This document shows positions 25,064 through 36,469 of a DNA stretch of 64,000 nucleotides, piece by piece. The translations under genes were made by a program, and so were the position numbers. This DNA is from Xestospongia bergquistia. Its lineage: Eukaryota; Porifera; Demospongiae; Haplosclerida; Petrosiidae. Every line of letters begins with the position of its first letter. Within the stretch, counting starts at the first letter, position 1. Below the pieces are notes generated by a model. It was not told the DNA's origin, searched no databases, and worked only from the letters and a program-made list of their open reading frames with translations. The DNA lies in NCBI GenBank assembly GCA_963965975.1, contig OZ014415.1, positions 2,981,001 through 3,045,000 of the forward strand, given 5' to 3'.

Positions 25064-25228
25064 CAGAATTAAAGGACAAAAGAACAGAGCTCTCGCTGTG
25101 TTGCTGTTACTCCGAGTTTCACGCATTATGCGATCGTCAGACAGCTGTCTGACGATCGCATAACGCGTGAAACTCGGAGTAACAGCAACACAGCGAGAGC
25201 TCTGTTCTTTTGTCCTTTAATTCTGTTC
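25061..25228. repeat. 168-bp near-perfect palindrome (foldback element)
   Basis: Two 84-base arms meet at CAGACAG/CTGTCTG with no spacer and differ at one position only (CGCATTAT against CGCGTTAT). The ends are GAACAGAATTAAAGGACAAA. A (TA)n tract lies directly to the left and another TA tract begins about 46 bp to the right, which fits insertion into TA-rich DNA. The duplicated paralogous flank at about 46,280 lacks both the palindrome and the long TA tract, so it arrived after the duplication or was lost there. No coding sequence. A transcript would form a very long perfect hairpin. Confidence 0.85.
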
Positions 25229-25379
25229 TAACCTGCTCTGTCTAAACGACATCGAGCACTCTTCAACAGACTTAGTATATATATATATATATATAATAAA
25301 TATTTAATAGGGAGTACACACTTGTCAAAACTTTGTTATCAACAGTTATCACAAGTTTCTAATAAGACTGCCACTAATA

Positions 25380-27960
25380 ATAACAACAATATAATAATAT
25401 TATATAGATCTCTCACCATACTGCATATATATTGATTGGTTATTATATTAATTACATGCACAGTGTATATTTTAAACTACATTACTATGTGTGTTAATAG
25501 TATATACATCCTTAAAGTGACTACTATTGAACAATACATAAACATTGCACCAAAGAGAAACACTGGCGGATTTAGGGGGTATTTTTGAATTTGGGTCCCC
25601 CCCCTTTAAGCTACATTACTATTTGTGTTAATAGTATATACATCCTTAATGTGACTACTGCTAATACATAATACATAAACATTGCACCAAAGAGAAAGAC
25701 TGTGATGAAACTATAGATCACACATATATAGATCATATTATTTGCATGCATTTGAGTGGCCAAAATGTGAGTATGTTGGATTACTTCAGGCCACCCTTTC
25801 AGCAGTTTAAAATTATTAATTTGCATATTCATGTTAGTACACGGGATACTCTCTTACATCATGCTGGAATAGTAAAACCACAGTTCCTGATGTGTTAATA
25901 TATTTTGTTTCAATGATCATGACATTATTTTATGATCTTCATCCATATTACATCAACATAATTATATTTTTGATATTTATCATTGTAGAGTATATAACAA
26001 ACACATAGGTGTAGGAAGGGGAGCTGAAGGGGCTAAAAAACCCCAATATTTTTGAAAGGGGGCAAAGCCCCTCCCCCAATATAATTTATTAGGTCTATAG
26101 CGGTTCTATTGCTATTAATGCTGAAAGGAAGCTTTACTTTGGTACATTCACAAACATTTAACTTTAATAATTTTAAAAAATTATTTCTACTAATTTATAA
26201 TTATAGTTAAATTTTCGTGACCTCAAATCACTGATAAATATTGATACTCCCTTCATGGTCAGTCCCCCAATATTACTGGCTCTCATACACCTATATAACA
26301 TATATAAAAAAAATTATATTTTAGATATTTATCATCGTAGAGTATATAACATACATAGAAGACGTTATTTTAAATATGTACATTATATGTATGCTTAAAA
26401 CATTATTCATTAGTGATCACTATTACCATAAACATTTGTAATAAGTTGGTTGTTTTAACTAATAGATGGTGACATGGATGACTACAAAGTGCTCTTATTA
26501 CTAGAAATATCAACATCATGTTGCTGATATGATTACTACAATTACTATGGAATTGACAGTTCATATAGTTCAATATTATTGATGTCTAAGAAAGAGCTTA
26601 CATGTGGTAAGGAGCTCTGTACTAAAATGAAAACTCTTTTGTAAAAAATTATCATATTATCACTGAATTCAAATTACACACATATAGGTAAATTTACTAA
26701 AGTGAGAATATACTGCTTTTTGGATTATTTGCCTCACATTATTGGCTTGGCAATAATTCATCATGTTAAATAACTAATTAAACTATATTTATAAACTTTA
26801 TCTCCATCTCTCGTTCTGACCAGAATGAGTAAAGATTTTTTCTTAAAATCTCCAACTAATACTAAAGTTTTTGAACAACAAATCCCTGATCTGACTAGCC
26901 ACCATACATAATCTAGATTATAATGGAAAGTTTTAACTTTCCTCCTTAGAAAAGGTGAATTCTTTCTTTCTTGCCAAGACTAATATCAAATGAATGACTG
27001 TCATAACTTCCATAATCTACAAAAAATATTTGACTGTTAGTGATGGAAAATCTTTTTTATTGTAGAAATTTTCCAGGTTTTTTCACAACACCTTGAAGAA
27101 TAGTTTCTTTTAGTTGTGTAATCTAGCATTGCAAGTTTAGTAGATCTTAAATGGACACCTATATATATTATATTAATACCATTGGACAAAGTAGAAGTAT
27201 TTGTGATGATGTAATTGTTCAATGGATATCATCTATCTGTGGAGTTGAATTAGTAAGTGAAGAGTTGTTGTGAACCATTTGACAAAATGTCTTTTTAGGT
27301 TCTTCAATACCTTTACCAGTTGTTAGATTTATTGTAAAGCTCTTCTAGTGCAAAAAACACATTTTTGGGATTTGTAACATAGCATTGATTGTCAAAGCAT
27401 GCACGTTGAAATGTACAATGACATTGCTTTCTATTGCTCGCTTCTTTATTTAAAGCAGTCACTATTTTTTGAACTAAATTTCTTTTAAACTTCACAAAAT
27501 CAATGAAATAGCTATACCTGAAAGCAGCATGATGAGGTAGTTCTTTTTCATTTGTGTCAAAATTTAAACATTATACTCCTGTCAGCTTTGTCAACGAATT
27601 CCTCAATAGATGAAGTCCATACTTCTACAAAGTAACTATGAATTAAATGATGTTACATTGTAAAGAGTCTTGTGGCCATCCTGGTCTTTTTATGTAATAA
27701 AGAAGGCACACTGTGCATTTTAGTCATGTTCATGGTAAAGAGTAACCCTCAAAATTCAGCCAAACATGAGTGTACGGTGCTACAGTTTGTGCATGCCACT
27801 CCTTTGAGAAGACAACCATTCATGACAGACTGTATGTCACCATTGCTAGTTGTTACCAATAGCTAAGCGTAAGAACAAATTTATGTGATGAAATGTTGAA
27901 CTGCCTCATGACATAAATGTATTTCATTGACATATTTGTGTAGTCACTGGGTGATAAAGT
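25380..27960. repeat. 2.6-kb duplicated segment, copy 1 (copy 2 at 51,380-53,880)
   Basis: The two copies run in parallel for their whole length with small indels: TCTCTCACCATACTGCATAT near the start, AGGAAGGGGAGCTGAAGGGG in the middle, and the end at TTCATTGACATATTT. It contains a GC-rich hairpin near 26,020-26,085. On the - strand it has an open stretch at 27,313-27,495 (KFKRNLVQKIVTALNKEAS) with a cysteine-rich CHCTFQRACFDNQCYV. That stretch is also open in copy 2 (53,188-53,439), and related sequence lies at 46,560-46,800 and, inverted, at 62,280-62,440. I do not recognise the protein. It may be part of a multi-copy gene or transposon. Confidence 0.75.
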
Positions 27961-28126
27961 GACATTAAGAAAAGAAGTGAAAACTGCATGAAATATATAA
28001 TGTATCTTTAAAAGCATTGACTCTCAAATTACAAAAAAATATTATATTATTTTGCCGTTGGTTCTTACTGTGATGTAACAACACTACTTGAACTGTCAAT
28101 GCTAAGTTAAAATATCCTTATATATA

Positions 28127-29174
28127 TGAGAGGTGATTAGTGCCAAAATAGCCACATGAAAGAGAGGCTAGTGAAATCTTGGAGTGGGTACTAAAGTCTT
28201 AAATAGGGTAGTGGTTTTTTTAAAATAGGGTAGTGATTTTTAAACTAGTAGCATTTAAATAGTGTAGTCCTTTTGTACAAAATGATAGTCTATTTCGAAA
28301 AGGGTAGTGTCTTTAGAAGTAGGATAGTGTCTCTTAAAGTGATAACATTCTAATAGAGCAGTCAATTAGTGCCAGTCTAGTGACATTTAAGTGAGGGTAG
28401 TACTTTTTTGAGTAAATTGTAAATTGAGTAGTGTTTTTTTAAATTGGATAGTATCTTTCAATGTAAAATATGGTCTTTTGTGTAAAACGATAGTCTATTT
28501 AAAAAAGAGTAGTGTTTTTACAAATGCAACACTGAGTTTTACTGAGTGATAACATTCAAATAGGATATAGTTTATTAGAAATATAGGGAAGCGTTTTTAG
28601 AAATCAGGATACTAGTGTTTTCAAAGTGATAAGATAGTAATTTTTAAATTATGGTCTACTTTAAATAGGGTGGAGCTTTTAGAAATAGGATAAAGTCTTT
28701 GGAACAAAGTAAGACTGCTATACTACAAGATTGTATGGTTGATAAATACAAGGGTTGGGTTGAAGGGCTGGCTTTAGAGATTATGGAATTTGAATGTCTT
28801 CAGAGTGAAATGTAAATGTTCCAAGAGCAGTGTTCATCTCTAGTTGAGCACACAGGTACATGTACATGTATATTTGTTATTTCAAGACAACAATATTGCA
28901 TCTAATTAATGATATCACGTCATTATTCCTCAAATGTCAGAAATTTGGTTGTTTCCATTCAGTCAGAGTAAGCATAAAAAGACAATGACTTAAATTAACT
29001 AGCAAGGTGAGTTCAAGACTGAGGACTCCCCTTGCTAAAAACCTTCTAATCCATTTTCTCAAGTGTTTGGAGTGCTCCTAAACATCTTGGAACAATGAAG
29101 TATAAATTGAATACAGAATGTCATCACCACGCTCTCACTATCATGGCAATCTGAAGTTGATCAGACTTATAATA
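28127..29174 (+). repeat. Left terminal inverted repeat with internal minisatellite
   Basis: After about 90 bp of unique terminus, the arm from 28,200 to about 28,700 consists of degenerate units of roughly 20-30 bp around AATAGGGTAGTG followed by a run of T and A. Unique sequence then runs to 29,174. The arm is 1,048 bp, about 160 bp longer than the right arm; the difference lies in the minisatellite. Confidence 0.8.
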
Positions 29175-29426
29175 TGGTAGGGCATATTATTATAATATTA
29201 AACTTTAACATTTCTTTATAATATTTACTAAGTTTCATATCAACTCTTTATTTAATTGAAATTACCTGGTGGTCAGTGGGCTGTTATAATTATTAACTGT
29301 TATTACACAATTGCTTATTAAAATAGGTGTTGTGTCAGACATACTCGATACCAGAATATCCAATCGTGGTGTCGAAGTATGGAGTACCCACTATTAACGG
29401 ATTTCCGGGTTCAATATAAGTGAGCT

Positions 29427-31545
29427 ATGTCTTCTGAGTGGAGTATCAATGCTCTGAGGCGGATCACTAGCAACTTTGAAGCTCTCTTAGACGGAAGAAA
29501 CATATGCTGTGATGCTTTAGAATCATCTTTACTCTCTTTGGAGCTTGTTTATCGAGAATTTGTTGTTGCAGAAAGTATAAGAGTACTAAGTTTAAATGAG
29601 CAGTCAGGACTCAACTTTATCAGATTTGCCCTGGACATGCTTACAAACGTCAGGAATCGTGCTTCAGAAAATACAGAGCAAAGTTCACCCCCAGTTGAGT
29701 ACAATGGACTCATTGGCCGGCCTAGATTTGTTATTCCACGACAGCAATTGTTATATCTCGTTGAGAATCACTTCACTGTCCCCCAAATGTCAGAGATGCT
29801 TGGGGTGTCTGTGAGAACTCTTCACAGAAGGCTGTCCCAGTATGGTCTTTCTATTCGCTCCCAGTATTCAGAGCTAACAGACAACGACTTGGACAGACTG
29901 ATAAAAAGTATTCATGATCAATTCCCCATGTGTAGATACCGTCAAATGAATGGGCATCTATTATCTCAAGGGTTTAGAATACAACAGTGGAGAATCAGAG
30001 ACTCCCAAAGAAGAATCTGTCCTGAAGGAACAATGATGCGTCAATTAAGATGTCTTCGTAGACGAGAATACAGAGTGGCAGCACCAAGGTCTCTGTATCA
30101 CATAGATGGTAATCATAAATTGATCAGGTGAAGTTATTATTTAGTTAATCAGTTACAACTATCACATTTATATCATAATTGGGTCTATAATCATTTTCTA
30201 TTTAATTTACAGATGGAGGTTTGTCATTCATGGATGTATTGATGGATTCAGTCGTAGAATAATATACCTACATTGCGCTGACAATAATCGATCAGAAACT
30301 GTCCTACAACTGTTTGTTGACCAAGTAAGAGCCACTGGACTGCCAAGTAGAGTACGTTCAGATAGAGGTGGTGAAAATGTACGTGTTGCAACGTTCATGC
30401 TTCAACATCCCCTCAGAGGACCAGGTCGAGGTAGCTTCATTACTGGACGGAGTGTCCACAACCAAAGAATTGAGAGGCTCTGGCGTGATGTATTTCTGCA
30501 ATGTACTATTCTTTTCTACCAACTGTTTCACTACATGGAGGATCAGGGCATATTGGATATTGATGATGAAGTACATCTCTTTTGTCTCCATTATGTGTAC
30601 ATACGACGAATAAACTCTGCACTACGTCTCTTTCAGGATGCTTGGAACAATCATCCTCTTTAATCTGAAGGGTATCTTAGTCCAATGCAGCTTTGGATAA
30701 GTGGACTATGTAGACAACCTTTACCTGATGAGCTAACAGAGGTATTTCATATATATAGATATATATTTATTGTTACTTACGTGGGTGGATGAAAAACACC
30801 ATCCATTCTATTTTTCCCATAAACCAGGAAGCGTTCAATATGTCTGATATTGCACATTCAATAATGATTCTAACATTAATTATTGTCATTGAGATTATTG
30901 ATCGTTTTCCAAGGAACGCTTCATGCTGGTCATCTCAGTTGACCATATCTTCCTTTTCTGCTCAGGTTTTTCTTCCTTTTCAACTTTTCTTTTTCGTCAC
31001 CTTGAATTTCATTGGCTTGTGCTTAGTAACGCATGGCAACGAATGATGTAAAACAGTATAGCTGACAAGAAAGAAAAGTTCAGTTAATGTAATAATAAAC
31101 CAGATAATGTACAGTTACAGTACTATACAGGTTATATGGCACTGAGGGGTGTGGTCAAGAGACTAATACAGCAGAAGACAAAGCTGAGTGCTGTATCAGT
31201 CTTGAGTTGAGACCACACTCCTCATGCCATATAACCCACATAGTACTGTAACAGTACATTATCTATTACACATTGTGCCTTAACAGATGTCTATATGCAC
31301 TTGACTAGTCTTATTTCTTTCAACAGGAGGAGGCACAACTATATGGAGTTGACTGGGATTGTCCATTATCAACAGAAGATGATCTGAGTACTTCCAATGA
31401 AATTATTGTTCCTGTTATAGAATGTCCTCTGAATGAAAGTGATTACTCTGAACTAGAGGAAACAGTTCAAGTACTTTCTCCCTCAACCAACTATGGCATT
31501 GACTTGTATATGGCAATAGTTGATTTTGTGAAGAACAGATTATGA
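29427..31545 (+). pseudogene. Integrase-fold (DDE) transposase, three exons, one in-frame stop
   Basis: Exons 29,427-30,127, 30,213-30,741 and 31,327-31,545 sum to 1,449 bases (483 codons) in one frame. The N-terminal region has a helix-turn-helix (IPRQQLLYLVENHFTVPQMS then LGVSVRTLHRRLSQYGLSI). The catalytic core has D in YHIDGNHKL, D in RSDRGGEN and E in HNQRIERLW, spaced D-56-D-36-E as in rve-type integrases. Codon 384 (30,661-30,663) is TAA in NNHPL-stop-SEGYLSPMQLW, where the homologous frame clearly continues. Exon 3 (EEAQLYGVDWDCPL...) ends normally. The stop removes the last fifth, so the copy is probably inactive or barely so. Apart from this stop the gene is intact, which implies recent activity. 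The second intron (585 bp) holds a MITE. Confidence 0.8.
31102..31264. repeat. 163-bp MITE-like inverted repeat inside the transposase intron
   Basis: The arms begin AGATAATGTAC and GTACATTATCT and continue through GGTTATATGGCA/TGCCATATAACC and GTGTGGTC/GACCACAC, with a short loop near AAGACAAAGC. A non-autonomous element has nested inside the larger transposon. A shorter inverted pair (GGAAGCGTTC and GAACGCTTC) lies at about 30,827-30,930 in the same intron. Confidence 0.75.
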
Positions 31546-31786
31546 CAGTAATTAGAATAACACCCTTTCTAAATCTGTTAATTTTTACACCAGAATTGTG
31601 AATATCAATATTAAAGAAATCAAATAAATTTGATCATTAAATCCTTGTATATACCTGACAGAAAGTACTGACAAGTGACAATAGAAGTAATGCTGATTAT
31701 GAATACTGATCATACACAGTTTGTGAGATATATTGACAGTATACAGTTTAAGAGATAATGAGCATGTACATTGTGTAACAGGATAG

Positions 31787-31977
31787 TTAACTTTTTCCAA
31801 ACCCATCATGACATGTGAGTGCCACATCCATTGCATTTTTAAAAGACTCATAATCACCACTGTATTGAGTTGGTAACGTCAGCTCAATGGCACATGTGGA
31901 TGCTGTTGGATAAAGATCACTGGCATTAAAACGCAGTACAGGATCACATGGAAATCCCATGGGAGGAATTTCTTCTG
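31787..31977 (-). pseudogene. HECT E3 ligase-like last exon within the transposon
   Basis: The - strand reads EEIPPMGFPCDPVLRFNASD, then LYPTASTCAIELTLPTQYSG and FKNAMDVALTCHDGFGKS before TAA. This is the end of a HECT domain: the TASTC motif holds the catalytic cysteine that accepts ubiquitin, followed by LxLPxY and a terminal GFG (established family pattern, close to G2E3-like proteins). A polypyrimidine run and AG precede it at 31,978-31,990, so it is a spliced last exon. No upstream HECT exon is visible between here and the right arm, where minisatellites occupy the space. The gene is therefore truncated, or its other exons are too diverged to see. It converges on the transposase gene, which suggests a two-gene transposon. 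Confidence 0.65.
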
Positions 31978-32639
31978 CTCCAAAAAAAAGTTAAGAACAG
32001 AATGTAAGGTCACCTTTATCTCTATAAAATGAAACAGTCATGGTAAAGTGATGGCTATGTCAACCCAGTAATTGTAATAACAAATAGATTAAATAATTTT
32101 ATTAAATCAGGTCAATTGATAAGTACTACAATACATAAATTGGGATTTTAGTTATTTGATAATACAGCAATGAACTCTCTTTTGTTTCTTTTTAGCAACA
32201 TACACAGAAGACAGGTGATCAACAAATTTAAGTAGTGCCTTAATCAACTACTAGCCAGATAAAAGTATAATATAGCGCTAAAATGTTTGTAATGCCCAGA
32301 AATGGCACCTTATCAATTATTTCTAGTCTCTTGACAAAATATTGTTCTAAGAATAACAAAGTGACACAGTGAGTTTAGTACTTCTATGTTCTACAGGTTT
32401 AGGAAAAATGTTCACATGAAAGCTTCAAATGCCATAATTTGTCTGCGTACCAGTCAGTTCAAAGATTGTTTTGGGCCACCTGTGCATGTATATATATATA
32501 CTTTCATCGTGTTTCTTGTAAGTGACTTTTGGGGATGACAAATGAAATTAACACACATAAAACAACTGCTGATGTACATAGCACCCAATGAATATGATTA
32601 CTTCTACTGTGATGACTGATTGGGCATGACTGATTAATG

Positions 32640-33440
32640 CTATTGATCATACTGACCATACACTGACTTACATGAACATACCGACCAAACACTGAAAATA
32701 CTGAAGAACATTGGCAGATCATACTGACCAATTGACCATAATGACCATACTTACCATACAGTAATGACCAACCATACTGACTGTACTGACTAACTGATCA
32801 TAGTAGGCAACACTATTGATAATACTGAACAACACTGAATGACAGTACACTGATCAACTATATTTACCAGCTGAAGATAACTAACTGACCAAACTGACTG
32901 ACCAGCCATAATAAGTAACACTACAACTATACTGACCAATACTGACCATTTGACCATACTAGGGATACTGACCAATCTTGACCAACCAACTCAACTGACC
33001 ATAGTGAGACTAACACTGATATTGACCAAAACTGACCAACCGTACTAACCAACTGACCATACTGACTGACTGACCAACTGACGTACTGACTGAACGACCA
33101 TAGTAAGTAACACTACTGACCATATTGACCAAACACTGACCAACCATATATTAACCAAATCACCATATTGACAAAATGCTAATTGATCATAATGACAAAA
33201 ACTGACTTATCATACTCATTTTGAACAAACACTGACTGATTGACCATTCAGACCATATTAACTGGGCAACTCTATTGACCATACTGATGCACATGACTGA
33301 CCATGCTGACCAACACTGACCAATTGATCATTCTAACCATACTGACCATACTGATTGAACGTCCATTGTGAGCAACAACACTGATTAACCATACTGACCA
33401 TACTGACTGACCAACCATAGTAAGCAATATTATTGACCAT
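32640..33440. repeat. Minisatellite of ACTGACCA-type units
   Basis: Irregular head-to-tail units of about 9-20 bp built on CATACTGACCAA and ACTGACCATA. A related array on TGACTATCTGAC lies at about 33,950-34,200. These produce the spurious - strand frames rich in MVSM/VWSV. Between them (33,450-33,950) I see nothing. Confidence 0.75.
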
Positions 33441-34731
33441 ATGTATAAATGATAGAGAAACAAAATTTGGAATAAAGGAAGTAAATTTAAAAATTCTAAA
33501 GAATTTATTACATTTGGCAAAAACATCTTAAACGAGATGAGAGTAGGAATGGTAGCATAAACATCCCTATAATTATAGTCTTAGTAACAGGAGAATGATT
33601 AAGTATTTACGCCATAGGAACCTTAAAAATATGTAGTAAATTCGGATTTTGTATCATGCTCACAGTAGTTTTTAAATATGAATAATTCAGTGTAGGTATT
33701 TTGAGGCTAATATGGAGGGATGTTGAAGTTACTCTGGTCTTGTTTTAGATGTTTTTGCTACCATCCCTACATTTTTTAGAAATTGTTTTAATTACTTGTA
33801 GAAACAATTATATTTTATAAAAAAATCTGTCAGAAATATTTTATTTGGCACAAGTGACCAAATGTTAACATTTGGTATAAGTGGACATTGTTTCTACTAA
33901 ATTTGAAATATAATAGTAATATGGTAACATTTTCCTTCATAATCTGACTAACAGTTTGACAGTCTACCTGATTGACTTCGATTGACTACCCAATTGACTA
34001 TTGACTGACTATCTGATCCAACTGACTGTCAGACTTACTATTTCACTGTCTATCTGACTTTTATCAAATTGTTTATCTAACTGACTATTTCACTGTCTAT
34101 CTGACTGGCTATTTAACTTTTTCACTGACTATGACATTGCTTATCTAAACCGACTCTATGACTGCCAATCTGCCTGCCTGTCTGATTGATTATCAGTAAT
34201 GCCTGTAATTTTACTTACTATGGTCAGTATGGTCAGTGGGTGTTAGTCAGATCTGATATGACTAGTGTTTTCTGTTAATGAATACATTTTAATAGACAAT
34301 CTGGGCTTCCAACATTGACAATTCTACCTAAAACAATATTCTGTAAACTTGGGATTATAGTACCATTTCAACAAAATCTATCTTATCTTATATATGTACA
34401 CTGTAGTTCATCCAAAATAATTCTGTAAAATCGAAAATTTAGTCTAAATGTGGGGCCATAACATTGAAGTGGCAGTTGATTGAAAAGTTGGATTGGTGGA
34501 TAGACAGATAGATAGACAAAATATGGACAAACAGGTGTATGGATTGAATGAATTGATTAAGAGGTCGGCAAACAGAAAGGACTGATGGACAGATTAGATG
34601 GATAGATACTCAAGAGACAAATAAAGAGAATCATGGTTGTATGAAGGCTGAGATATTAGCACAGAGTTCAAGTGGGAAAAAGGAAAATATACTGAAGGAA
34701 AATTGTTGGATGTGTGAATAGAAGAGAGAGG

Positions 34732-34734
34732 AGA

Positions 34735-34765
<31 letters not shown>

Positions 34766-34766
34766 T
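34732..34766. repeat. (GA)n simple repeat
   Basis: An almost pure GA dinucleotide tract just inside the right arm. A short series of TGGATAGATAGA-like units precedes it at about 34,490-34,610. Confidence 0.8.
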
Positions 34767-34837
34767 GGACAGAAATAAAGACAAAGCGGGCTATAGAGAT
34801 AATGAGGAGCTGATAATGTAGTAGACTCTGGTGGTAT

Positions 34838-35724
34838 TATAAGTATGATCAACTTCAAATTGCCATGATAAAGAGAATGTGGTGATAACATTCTGTATTT
34901 AAATTATACTTCATTGCTTGTTCAGAACAGGTTCTTCTTTGGGAATCTTTGCAGCACTCCAAACCCTTGAAAAAATAGATTTGAAGATTTTTAACAAGGG
35001 AAGTCATCAGTTTTGAACTCACCTTGCTAGTTAATCTATAAGTCATTGTCTTTTTTATGCTTAATGGAAGCACTATGAAGACATTCAATTTCCCTAATTT
35101 CTAGAGCCAGCCCTCAACCCAACCATTGTATTTATCAACCATACAATCTTGTAGCAGTCTTACTTTGTTCCAAAGACTTTATCCTATATCTAAAAACTAC
35201 TATCTTATCACTTTGAAAGCATTATCCTGATTTCAAAAAACACTTCCCTATGTTTCCAATAGACTATATCCTATTTTGAATGTTATCACTCAGTAAAAGA
35301 ACTCAAGCTCAGTATTGTATTTGTAAAAACACTACTCTTTTTTAAATAGACTATCATTTTGCACAAAAGACAATATTTTACATTGAAAGATACTATCTAA
35401 TTTAAAAAACACAACCCTATTAGAATGTTATCACTTTAAAAGACACTATCCTAAAGACACTACCCTTTTCAAAATAGACTATCATTTTGCTCAAAAGGAC
35501 TATACTATTTAAATGCTACTACATTTAAAACCACTGCCCTATTTTAAAAAAGTCACTACCCTATTTTAAAAAGTCACTACCCTATTTTGAAAAGTCACTA
35601 CCCTATTTTAAAAAGTCACTACTCTATTTTAAAAAACCACCACCCTATTTAAGACTTTACTACCCTCTCTAAGATTTCACTAGTCTCTCTTTAATGTGAC
35701 TATTTTGGCACTAATCACCTCTCA
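34838..35724 (-). repeat. Right terminal inverted repeat of the 7.6-kb transposon
   Basis: Reverse-complement counterpart of 28,127-29,174, with the minisatellite seen as CACTACCCTATTTTAAAAAG units at about 35,210-35,650. The inner edge is near GTATTATAAGTATGATCAAC. The two arms have diverged moderately. Confidence 0.8.
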
Positions 35725-35739
35725 TATATATATACTCAC

Positions 35740-36254
35740 TTTGTAATGGTAGGTCTAATATGCTAGTGTTAGTTACTGTGACATTAATTTTATTCCCTGT
35801 GATGGTAGCTTGACATGTATACTGTTCAGCATCAGAGGTATTAAGTGAAGAGAAGAACAATGACAGAGAGTACATTGTATCTGAGATATTACTAAGTACT
35901 GATGGTACACTGATAGTATTTAGGTCATCAGATACTAATAATGTATTAACACTATTTTTGAACCATACAATAGTTGGTGTCACTATAAGTCTGTCAATGA
36001 CTTCAACAGTACAAGTAACGTCATAATGTTCATTATGGGAGACGGGATTGCTATAAAAAAGATAAGGAATGTAATTATCATATTATTAAGTCCACTTTAA
36101 AACAACATTAGATAGTAATATACAGTGTAAAAGGAATTAAATACAATGTACCTTGTACAGTAATAGTAGTGCTAGTATTAGCTGATGTGTTCCTTACATA
36201 CTCATAGTCACTGATATTAGATAGTATATTAAAATGACATGAATATTTCATCAA
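35740..36254 (-). pseudogene. Antisense fragment of the Ig receptor (exons F and A)
   Basis: Read on -, the end of an F exon (about 36,254-36,149, SDYEYVRNTSANTSTTITV) is followed by a 98-bp intron and an A exon (36,050-35,740) with its AG and gtgagt sites. The A exon has lost about 35 bp after NIMT (the TGIARPGEEYNI part), which shifts the frame. SDAGQYTC has become SDAEQYTC. The rest of F and all other exons are missing. The 7.6-kb transposon begins within about ten bases of the A-exon donor. It is a dead, inverted copy of array exons displaced by about 20 kb. Confidence 0.8.
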
Positions 36255-36469
36255 TAATATCACTGTCTTTATACCATTGTATTAACATTGTAAATATTGT
36301 ATTTGTAATTAATTATATAAAACAAAAATCCAACAGTTTATATACATGAATAATATGACTATAATATTGTAAAAAACCTTGGAAATGACAACAATTTATG
36401 TAATATAATCATATTACAACCTATAATTATTGTACTTAAAAATTTTGACAACATCCACTGGGGTTAACT

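Larger units (their letters stand above)
28127..35724. mobile_element. 7.6-kb DNA transposon with ~1-kb inverted repeats, integrase-fold transposase
   Basis: Left and right ends read inward as TGAGAGGTGATTAGTGCCAA. The arms (28,127-29,174 and 34,838-35,724) are inverted copies over their length, down to TTGATCA near the inner ends. TATATA flanks both sides (28,121-28,126 and 35,725-35,730), compatible with a 6-bp target duplication but low in complexity. Inside are a DDE integrase-like transposase gene on + (29,427-31,545), one HECT-like exon on - (31,787-31,977), then minisatellites. The element sits against an antisense Ig exon, apparently inside its downstream intron. Integrase-fold cut-and-paste elements of eukaryotes are known (Ginger and IS3EU types); I cannot assign this one with certainty. 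Confidence 0.8.

Noticed and set aside
24858-25079. 73-residue minus-strand ORF rich in Tyr and Ile
   Set aside because: It is the translation of a TA dinucleotide repeat.
28200-28700. Regularly spaced repeats that might suggest a CRISPR-like array
   Set aside because: Units are degenerate, have no conserved repeat with unique spacers, occur inside transposon arms and the genome is eukaryotic.
32504-33526. Several minus-strand ORFs with MVSM/VWSV repeats
   Set aside because: They are read-outs of the ACTGACCA minisatellite.
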